Shown here: positions 43,342-52,000 of the stretch, piece after piece
Numbering within the stretch: position 1 is the first letter of the stretch
How the letters are laid out: every line of letters begins with the position of its first letter
Assembly (NCBI RefSeq): GCF_041052385.1
Contig: NZ_CP163439.1
Span: forward strand, 4,143,001 to 4,207,000
Source of the DNA: Streptomyces sp. R28
GTDB lineage: Bacteria; Actinomycetota; Actinomycetes; Streptomycetales; Streptomycetaceae
DNA length: 64,000 bases
Direction of reading: 5' to 3'
Position numbers and translations under genes: made by a program
The notes under the pieces: generated by a model
Told to the model about the DNA's origin: nothing
The model's database searches: none
The model's input: only the letters and a program-made list of their open reading frames with translations

Positions 43342-43814
43342 TCACGCGGCCACCCCCCGCACCCGCTCCCGCCTCCCACCCACCTCGAACCACAGGAGCT
43401 TCCCCGCACCCCGATCGAGCGACCATCACCGAGGGGCCAGCCGCCCCAGCGGTCGGCGTACTCCTGGATGAGGAGCAGCCCGCGTCCACCGAGGGCGTCC
43501 GCCGGTGCGGGCGGGACGCGGACGCCGGGCGGCTGATCGAAAGGGGCCGGGATGCAGGAGCTCGTGTCCCATACGCCCACCCGCAGTCGCCCGTCGTTCA
43601 GGGCGGTCAGGCGCAGGGACGCAGGGCCGTTGGTGTGCCGGTAGGCATTGGTGACCAGCTCAGACGTCAACAGCTCGACGACGTCCAGGATTTCGGCCCT
43701 GCCGTGGCCGTTGAGGGCGGCTCGCACGGTCACACGCGCGACGCGTGCGGCACGGGGGTCATGTGGGAGTCGGAGGGCGTACGCCCAGGTGTCGGGCGGG
43801 GCTACGGTCGCCAC
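43342..43814 (-). pseudogene. Anti-sigma-type ATP-binding protein (HATPase_c_2), frameshifted
   Basis: From ATG 43814 the frame gives a GHKL-fold ATPase: VVELLTSELVTNAYRHT (N box), RVGVWD (G1-like) and GGRGLLLIQEYADRWGGWPL (G2). After a run of four C at 43409-43412, the expected end AGKLLWFEVGGRRERVRGVA is found in another frame and stops at 43342. The uninterrupted frame instead goes to 43281 with nonsense. A one-base indel in the homopolymer, natural or from sequencing, is the simplest reading. Such proteins often pair with XRE/DUF397 genes, as here. Confidence 0.7.
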
Positions 43815-43824
43815 GACGGACTCC

Positions 43825-44434
43825 CAGAAGGGGCCTCGACTGGTGGGACGGGTACCGCGAGACCCTGCCCTCAGGCCTCCTCGACCTCGCCGAACTGGAA
43901 CACCACGCCGTCGCGATCCGCACGGCCCAGATCTCCCACATCCCGGGCATGTTCCAGACCGTCGACTACGCCCGCCTGATCTTCAGACAGTCCATCCCTC
44001 AGCTGTCCCCACCCGAGATCGAGTACCGCGTCTCACACCGCATCAAGCGGCAGGGCATCCTCTTCTCGGACGCGCCGACCCCGTACACGGCGATCGTCCA
44101 CGAAGCCGCGCTACGGATGCGGTTCGGCGGCCGGGACGTCACTCGCGAACAACTGCGGCACGTCGTCGAGATGAGTGAGCGGGACCACGTGACGGTCCTG
44201 GTGACCCCTTACGACGCCGGTGTCTTTCCCGGCGCCGGCCAAACCGTCCTGTACGCGGAAGGGCCAGTCCCCCAACTGGACACGGTGCAGCTCGACTCCG
44301 AGCATGGGTCCGTGTTCCTCCACGCCGACCTACTGCTGGAGAAGTACCGCACGTTCATGACCCGCTTCGAAGCAGTCGCTCTCAAGGAGTCCGCTTCCCG
44401 AGACCTGATCCACGAGATCATCGACGATCTGTGA
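43825..44434 (+). pseudogene. XRE-family regulator lacking its HTH (DUF5753 remnant)
   Basis: The frame reads GLDWWDGYRETLPSGLLDLA, then IPGMFQTVDYARLIFRQSIP and VLLTP-like VTVLVTPYDAGVFPGAGQ, the DUF5753 domain that normally follows an N-terminal HTH of about 80 residues. Here nothing HTH-like precedes it. The frame runs back into the start of the divergent ATPase gene 10-20 bp away, so the HTH and both promoters appear deleted. Upstream frames to 43745 are ATPase antisense. It overlaps by a few bases with the downstream DUF397 frame. Confidence 0.75.
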
Positions 44435-44445
44435 AAGGTTCCCAA

Positions 44446-44667
44446 GTGCCCACCCTCCACTGGCAGAAGTCGTCTTACAGCAGCGAGGGAAACAACTGCC
44501 TCGAACTGGCCACTGGACCCGACGGAACGATCCGCCTCCGCGAGTCCGACACTCCCTCGATCGCTGTCTCCCTCGACGCCCCAGTCCTTTCCTCACTCTT
44601 GACAGCCACCCGCCGGGGCATAGGCAGCCGACGCCCGCGGAGTCAATCCTCGGTGACGCCGCAGTAG
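44446..44667 (+). CDS. DUF397 protein
   Basis: 73 residues (GTG 44446, AAAGG 7 nt before; GTG 44431 is also possible). LHWQKSSYSSEGNNCLELA and IRLRESDTP are the standard DUF397 motifs. In Streptomyces these small proteins form regulatory pairs with XRE/DUF5753 proteins (WhiJ-type loci). The partner upstream is truncated, so the pair is probably inactive. The tail (RRGIGSRRPRSQSSVTPQ) looks extended. Confidence 0.8.
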   Translation: MPTLHWQKSSYSSEGNNCLELATGPDGTIRLRESDTPSIAVSLDAPVLSSLLTATRRGIGSRRPRSQSSVTPQ

Positions 44668-44738
44668 CCGATCTCAGAGTCGGCCCGGATGTTGCGATAG
44701 ATCATCGCCTCGTCGAGGAAATGGCCACCGTGCCGAGG

Positions 44739-45485
44739 TCACTTCAAGGTGCCGAACTCGCCGATCTTGTCCAATTGCGCCGTGCCGAGATCATCCGGGA
44801 TGCCAGCTGGCTTCTTCCCATCCGGCCCTTTCGGGGGGTTGAAGTCGTAAAACATCGCGACCGTTGTATCTTTTCGGGATACCACCACCGCGCAAGGAAC
44901 CCTCAATGACTCGTCATCTGGGTACGACACAACCTGAATGAGTCGCAAGGAGACGGATTAATCTCCACATCCAGGGTCAGACTACATTTCGACATCATCG
45001 TATTCGAAGGACTGTTCAACATCCTTGAAGGACGTACATTTCTCAGCCGCTATCCGGAATTCCCGTACCACTCGTTTTGCATCATCGATCCTGTACGATG
45101 CAAGATTCATGACTGCCCCAGAACCCGCTCCTTCCGGACTGAATAGCCGGTTGATACGCGCGTAAGCAGGGTAAGCGCTACTGCTGCTGCCGAGCGCCTG
45201 GACAACCGGACTACACTCGGCAGGGTCCGCTGTCCTATTGGAAGGACGGGTGCTCTGAGGACTCCAGCCGGACACCTCGTATCCGTCGCCGCCAGAGAGC
45301 GCCACCGTTTTCAGATCCGCCTCAGTCAATGGCTTGTGCGGGGCACTGTTCGCCGATGACCCTCTGGCCTTTGAATTCACGTTGTCGCTTCCGGAACTTT
45401 TCCCGCACGCGGCAGCGGAAGTCAGAACTAGCACAGCGACCGCAGCCAAGCGGACGCCCGCCCTCATCGAGGCTCCCCTCCCCAT
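44739..45485 (-). pseudogene. Lipoprotein gene with two in-frame stop codons
   Basis: From 45485 a lipoprotein begins: signal with lipobox SAAAC, Ser-rich linker, then LTEADLKTVALSGGDGYEVS and an Ala/Ser-rich domain ending EYDDVEM, where TAG (44984-44982) stops it. The same frame then reads SDPGCGD, a TAA, and SVSLRLIQVVSYPDDESLRV through to IGEFGTLK and TGA at 44739. Coding quality is the same on both sides of the stops. I read it as one gene of about 249 codons, 247 of them sense, inactivated by two nonsense changes. A short in-frame stretch 44738-44643 beyond may be more debris. Confidence 0.7.
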
Positions 45486-45523
45486 ATTCCGATCCGGATC
45501 TCACTTAGTCACTGGTATTGAGG

Positions 45524-46078
45524 CTAGAAGTTGCCAAGCCAGCGACGCGCCGCGGCACTCTCCACCGGGTGCCCGATATCACCCGTCGCCACCCACTCAG
45601 CGAACGTACGCAAGACTTGCGAACGGTGCGGCTCCCGCACCACAAACGCACTTATCGCCGATTCCCAAGTGGTCCCACAGGAAAGCACCGATCCATCGAG
45701 TGAGAGCATCCGAAATTCAGGACGACAATATCCACTACCGAGCGGACCGGAAGCCCCTATACCCATTAGGTCCCACGATTCCTGCAACTCTACACAGATC
45801 CACCGCGACGGACCTCCTTCATCAGGTGTTACCGCTACCAAGAATCGGCGATCTTTTTCACTAAACAGGCCTGCTTCAACCGACAAGCGATACCACCCTG
45901 CGTTCGCCTTCTCGGCCAGCAATGGGTCCTCGATGTCCACCAGGAAATCGGTGCGACCGTCCCCAGCGGGACAGCTTGGCGCCTGACCGGTGACGAGGGG
46001 GGGCACAAATCCCTCCTGGTCGCCACACCCCTCCGTCACTACAAGGCCCGCCTCAGCGAGAAGTCTCTTCAGCTCCAT
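45524..46078 (-). CDS. Candidate immunity protein for the RHS toxin
   Basis: 184 residues from ATG 46078, with AGGGG close upstream. No domain is recognised: mixed alpha/beta composition, several Trp (GWYRLSVEA, SRWICVELQESW), no TM or signal, ending EWVATGDIGHPVESAAARRW. It starts 15 bp after the stop of the giant RHS gene on the same strand, the standard position of a cognate immunity gene in polymorphic toxin loci. Both this gene and the RHS 3' end are visibly lower in GC than the RHS core, suggesting a shared toxin-immunity module. Function is inferred from position only. Confidence 0.6.
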   Translation of the reverse strand: MELKRLLAEAGLVVTEGCGDQEGFVPPLVTGQAPSCPAGDGRTDFLVDIEDPLLAEKANAGWYRLSVEAGLFSEKDRRFLVAVTPDEGGPSRWICVELQESWDLMGIGASGPLGSGYCRPEFRMLSLDGSVLSCGTTWESAISAFVVREPHRSQVLRTFAEWVATGDIGHPVESAAARRWLGNF

Positions 46079-46093
46079 TCACCCCTCCCCAGA

Positions 46094-49000
46094 TCAAGGC
46101 CTTGGCACATACTGGTTGGGAAGCCTGGCGTAACCATACTCGATCACCTTGTTGTAATTGTGACCGAGTACGTACCCTACGACCCCATCACTTCGCACGA
46201 GGACTCGAGTCTTGGTCGCAGCCGAGCCCACACCGGTGAAGATCGTGGCATTATACCAAGGACTGCTAGTATTTCCGTTCGCATTGAACCAGTCAGGTCC
46301 AGTGCTGTTGATTCGCTGCCTGACCCGACCGCTCTCGATGCCGTTCACCGTATTGTGAACTTCCCTGGGAATTTCTGCCCAGGCTTTCCGTCCAGCATCA
46401 ATTCGACTTTGCACTTGATCCGGATGGTACGGATCATCCTTGAACGCCGGACAGCTGCTGTTGTGAACCAGTACCGGCGTCGCCCCCGCCAGCACATAGT
46501 ACGTGTGCAAGTCGTCAACCGTGAGGTTGTACGTGCGGGCGTGCTTTGTGAATGGACGGTTGCCCGTGACGATGACGGTGTCTCCGTCATCGGTGAGCAG
46601 GGTCATGCCCGGCTTGAGGTCACCCGCTTCGACCCAGTCCCGCTCAGACGGGGACCAGAACGGATGCTCGTGTGTGGCCGTGAGCTTGTCGATGCCGTTC
46701 TCGGTGGCGATGGACAACTCGTTGAAGTACTTGTCGTCCTCGGTGACGATGAGGCGGATGACCTTTCGGGGGCCTGTCTCACCGGTTTTCGGGTCGGTGG
46801 CGAGGACCTCGTCTCCGACCTTGATGTCTTCGATGTCCTTGGTCTCGCCGTCGGCCATCAAGACGTCGGTGCCGGCGAGGAAGCACTTGCACTTCTTGAA
46901 CCAGTCCTCGACGGCCTTGATCCCCTTCTTGATCACCGAATCGGGGACCAGCTTCAGGGCTTTGGCAAAGGGAAGGTCCGTCCCCGCCATGAAGCAACTC
47001 GTTGCTCCAGAGCCGGAGAGACATTCCTTCCAGTCCGTCGGATCGGGGAGGAAGACCGTGGCAAGGGCCTTGAAGACAGTCCTTTGAACCGACAGGTCGA
47101 AAGGCTTGTGCACGGTCTTCTTGCCGAGGCCCGGCAGATCACTGCCCGTCCTGACCACGCTGTGCAGATTGCCTGTCGAGTCGTGGACGTAGTGGGAGTT
47201 CTCGTAGTGATAGCTCCATGTGCCGTCACCGTTCGGGGTCATCCAGTCCCGGTAGGTGTCGCCGTCCTTGGAGCACCCGCTGTCGCACAGGGTGACCGGC
47301 TTGAGGCCGTCGGGGTCGCTGGTGCTGATCGGGCTGTTCTTCGCGTAGCTGTACCCGTTCATCTGGAGCGGGTCCGCGATATCGATGATCGGGTCCGCGG
47401 AGAGGAAGCGGCCAGAGTTCTGGTCATACTCGCGGGCGCCTATGTGAGTAAGACCCGTTGCCGCGTCGTCGATGCCCACGCCCAGGTAGCTGCGCTTGTT
47501 CGGCCATGTCGACGGCTTGGGGCCGCGAAGTTCCCCGTACGGCTTGAAGGCGCGGCGGGTGACGGGCTGGCCGCTCGACACTTCCACTGTCGTGTTCGCC
47601 GTGCCGAGGTGGTCCGCGAGCAGGACGTTCAGCTTGTGGCCCGTCGTCGCGCCGTTGCTCGTGGTCCGGGTCACCGTAGGTGCGCCGGGTTGAGCGTAGG
47701 AGCGGGAAGCCTTGGTGATCGCCCCCGTTGCGCCCGTCGTCACCTCCGTCTCGCCCAGGTAGAGCGTCGAGCCCGACGGTGAGTTCTCCAGGATGCGGTT
47801 GCCGGCGGCGTCGTAGACGTACGTCGTCTTCTTGCCGTCGTCCGTGATCGTGTCGAGCTTGTTCTCGGACGTCCAGGTCAGGTCCTGCGTGGTGGCGGGC
47901 AGGTCGCGGACCTCGGTGTTGCCCACGTCGTCGTACGTGTAACTGCTGCCCATGCCCGACGGGTTGGAGCTGATCGACTTCATCGTGTGCGGCTGCGCGG
48001 TGGTGCCGTAGCCGTACGTGTAGGTGACGTTCTTGGTCGCGTCCGCCGGATCATGTTCCGTCAAGGTGGCGCGGTTGCCCAGCCAGTCGAAGGTGAACGA
48101 CTGGTGGTACGCCGTCGCACCCGTGGCCACGGTCGTCGCGTCGGGAGCCGTGGCCGCCAGAGTCGACGACAAGGAGGCGTCCGGGCTCGACTTGTCGCCC
48201 GCCGTGTCCGGGGCGTGGGCCACCGGGCCGGAGGAGGTCCTGTAGTCGGTGCGATAGCCCCACGTCGCGCCGTTCGACGCCTTGCAGCCGGTGGCGTTGC
48301 GGGCCGGGGTGATGTTCGACGTCCAGGCGTTCACCAGCTCGCCCATCACGTCGTACGTGAAGCACTGGGTGTCCCACTTGACGCCCGAAGCCTCCGACAG
48401 TTCGCGGGCGGTCGACGTGATGGTGCCGGACACGTCGTACGAGTAGTAGCTGTCCGTGATGCGGTGCGGTCCGGAGGTCTCGCGGTCGGTGACCGTGCGC
48501 TGGAGGCTGCCGGTGTGCGGGTCGACGAAGTTGGTGGTCCAGACCCGGTAGGGCTGGGAGCTGGACACCGTTCGCAGGACCTCGCCGTACGGCGAGTAGG
48601 TGGCGTCGGACGTGTACCAGGTGAGGCCCGAGGTCGACTCGGCCAGGCCGTCGCCGTTGTAGCGGGTGACGACCTTCTCCTTCGCCAGTCCGCCCACGGC
48701 AGGCAAGGTGACCGACAGCGGCTTGCCGGTTTGGGTGGAGGCGTACGCGTACGCGTACGTGCCCGCCAGGCCTGCTGTCAGCGGGTTCGACGGGATCACC
48801 GTCTCACTGCCGGTGGGCCGGTAGTCGGTGTCGTAGCCGGTGACCCGGTTGATGTAGTCGCCGCCCGACGTGTGCCGGGTCGAGGCGACCGGCTGGCCCA
48901 GCGCGCCCGGCAGGCTGTCGTACGTGAACGACTTGACCGGGGCGGCGGTTGCCGAGCCCTCACGGACGAAGGTGACCCGGCCGAGCTCGTCGTAGTCCGT

Positions 49001-52000
49001 GTACGTCGTCCGCGACTTGGCGTCCGTCACCTTGACCGGGCGGTCGGCGTCGTCGTACCAGGTCTCCGTCTTACCGGTGTCCGGGTCGGTGGTCGACGTC
49101 ACGCGGCCCCGGGCGTCGTATGTGTAGGTCCAGGTGTTGCCTGCCGGGTCGGTGACCTTCGTGCGGTAGCCGCGGGCGTCGTACTCGTACGTCGTCTTGC
49201 GGCCGCTGTTCTCCGAGGTGGCCGGTTCCCAGTTGGTCGTGGCGGCGTTGTCCTTGTAGTGGCGGATCGCGGTGACCCGGCCGAGGGCGTCGGTGTACGT
49301 GCGCGTCTGAGGGGCGGTCGAGCCCAACGGGTCCGTGAAGGCGCTGGTGTCGTCGTGGAAGGTGTACGCCGCGTACCGGTAGGCATCGCCGTGGTACGTC
49401 AGCTGGATCGACGGCCGTTCCAGACCGTCGTAGCCGTACGTGACCCGGCTCGGGATCAGCGCTTTCGATCTCGGCGCGAACAAGTCGGCCGCCGGCTCGC
49501 CCTTCGCGAGGTAGCCGCTCGTCTGCTCACTGGCCAGGCCATGGTCGTCGTACTTCGTGTCGGTGATGATCCGGCCGGGGCCGTGCGCCTCGGACTGGGT
49601 CTGGACCTGGCGCATCAGGCCGTCGTAGATCGTCACCTGACGGCTGTACGTACCGTCGTCCTTCAGCGTCTTCGTGGTGACAGCGGCGGGCCTGGTCTCG
49701 GCGGAGGTGGCCACCGCCGCCTGGTACGCGATCTCCACGTCCGGGGACTTGCCGCCCGAGGAACGCGAAGGCGACCAGCCCTTCACCAGGCGGCCGAGGG
49801 CGTCGTACTCGTAGCGCGTGACCCGGCCGTTGGCATCGGTGGCCGTCAGCGCCAGGCTGCGGCCCGGGTCGAAGGTCGTTGTGACGGCATGACCCTTGGC
49901 GTTGATCGTCTTCACCGAGGTGACCGGCCCGCCCGCATCCGCAGGCGTGTACTGCGTCTCTGTGGTGCCGACCTCCGGCTTGGTGATGGTGCGGATGCGG
50001 CCCAGTGGGTCGTACGTGGTCTTGGTGACGACCGAGTACGAGGTTCCCGCGCCGTTGACCCCGGCAGCGGAGGTGACCAGCCCCTTCGTCGGCGTCTCGC
50101 CGTACGCCAGGCCGTCGTAGCTGTTCCGCACCGCCTTGATGAGCTTGGTCGCCGGGTCCGCCGTGTCGTGGGCCGCGCAGGCCGTGCCCGTACTGCGCTG
50201 CTCCTTCGGCAGACCGATCAGCCACGCGGACGTGTTGTGCACATACGAGGTCTTGGTGCAGGTCTGGTCGGAGAGGGTCTCACCGGTGCTGCCGTTCGGC
50301 TTGACCACCGCGGTCTCCACCTGGATCGGCAGGCCGTATGTGTCGTCGACCGTCGTCAGCGTCCGGACGGCCCGCCAGCTGCTGTCGACCGGCTGGATCT
50401 CCTCGGTGCGCTCGATCCCGATGCGGTGCGCGAGCAGGGGATCCATGTCCGTGCCGTTCTCGGCCTCCCGCGAGCGGGACGCGGTCTGCTTCGACCAGGG
50501 GTAGTTGAGCGTGCGCTTGTGGATCCGCTTGTCGGCGTCCCGGTAGGTGATGGTCTCCGCCGTCATGCCCGCGTACTGCGGTGCGTCGTCGGCGAGCAGC
50601 GTGTGCTTCTCCGTGGAGTCCTTGACCGTCCCACCGACTCCCTGGAAGTACCGGGTCTCGGAGTACGACTGGGCCTGCGGGAAGTTGAGCTGGTTGGTGG
50701 TTCTGCTGCCCTTGGTGACGGCCACCTGGCGATAGCCACGCCAGACGCTGTACGTGCGCAGGGACGGGCGGGTGAACTCGTCATCGCTCTTGGCCCAGGC
50801 GGAGTCCGTGTACTGGTACGTCGTGTGAACGGGCTTGCCGTGGGAGGTGACCTTGTCGGTCTCGGTCACGGAGTCGACGACGTACTTGTTGAACCAGGAC
50901 TTCGCGGGTGTCTTCTCGTCACCGTCGGGCGACCAGCGGACGGGGTAACAGGTGCCGTTCCTCTCGCCCTTGTCCTCGGACGGCTCGGCGGCACAGCCGC
51001 CCTTGTACTCGACCTCGATGTCACCGCCGTACTCCGTGGCGACCGTGCCGATGCGCGGGCGCGTGAAAGCGGGGCGCTGGTCCTTCGGACCGCTCGACAC
51101 CAGGTTCGGCAGTTGGCGGTCCTTCAGGCGGTCGTGCAGGGGCGAGGTGGAGCCGACCGAGTACTCGGCGAAGCTGACGCCGTCCTTGTGCTGGAGGGTG
51201 CCGGTGCTGTCGCCGGGGGCGAAGCCGCGACGGGTGATCGAGTTGAGCCACAGGCCGGGGGCCGTGTCGTACCAGTCCTCGGGGAAGGACTGGTGGAGCT
51301 GGTACGTGTCCACCTTGCCGAGGCCGGTCTGGGCGGCGCGGGCGCCCTTGGTCGTCACCGTGTCCAGGCGTATCTGTGTCCAGAAGGACGGGAACGACGG
51401 GCACAGCTTCGACGTGGACTTGCAGTTGAGATTGCCGGGGGTGTCCCACCAGGGGCGGTACGCGCCGGGGTCGTCGGTCTTGGCGAAGTTGGCGGGGTCG
51501 CAGCCCGTCTCCGACTTCAGGCAGCGCTGCTTGACGCCGAACTCGACGGTGGCGGACGGCTTGGTCAGGTCGGACGGGCGCATGCCGTACTCGATCGACG
51601 TCGGGTAGGCGTAACGGTCGTACTGTTCGGGAGACTTGAACTTCTTCTTTACGGCGTAGTAGTTCGTCTCCTGCTTCCAGTTGACGACCATCACGTTGCC
51701 GTGCACGTCGACGACCTTGTCCAGGCCCCAGCGCCAGGCCTGCTTCTTGCCGGCGCCACAGCGGGAGTCGGCGAAGGAGGTGGCGTGGCAGGGTTCTCCG
51801 GGGTGGTTGCCGAAGACGGGGACTGTGGAAACGGAGCTCGTGTCCGCGTGGCCGCCGCCCACCTGGTTGAGGCCGAAGTAGTACTTGGTGCCGTCCCGAG
51901 TCGTGACCATCCAGTACTCGCCGTTGTTGTCACCGTTGGCGCCGCCGGTGCGGCGCTCGACGCGAGTGCCGTCGTCGCTCTGGGGACGGTAGATCTCGGT

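Noticed and set aside
46160..47782. 540-codon plus-strand frame opposite the RHS 3' end
   Set aside because: Antisense of Hint and RHS core sequence; no domain and no ribosome-binding site.
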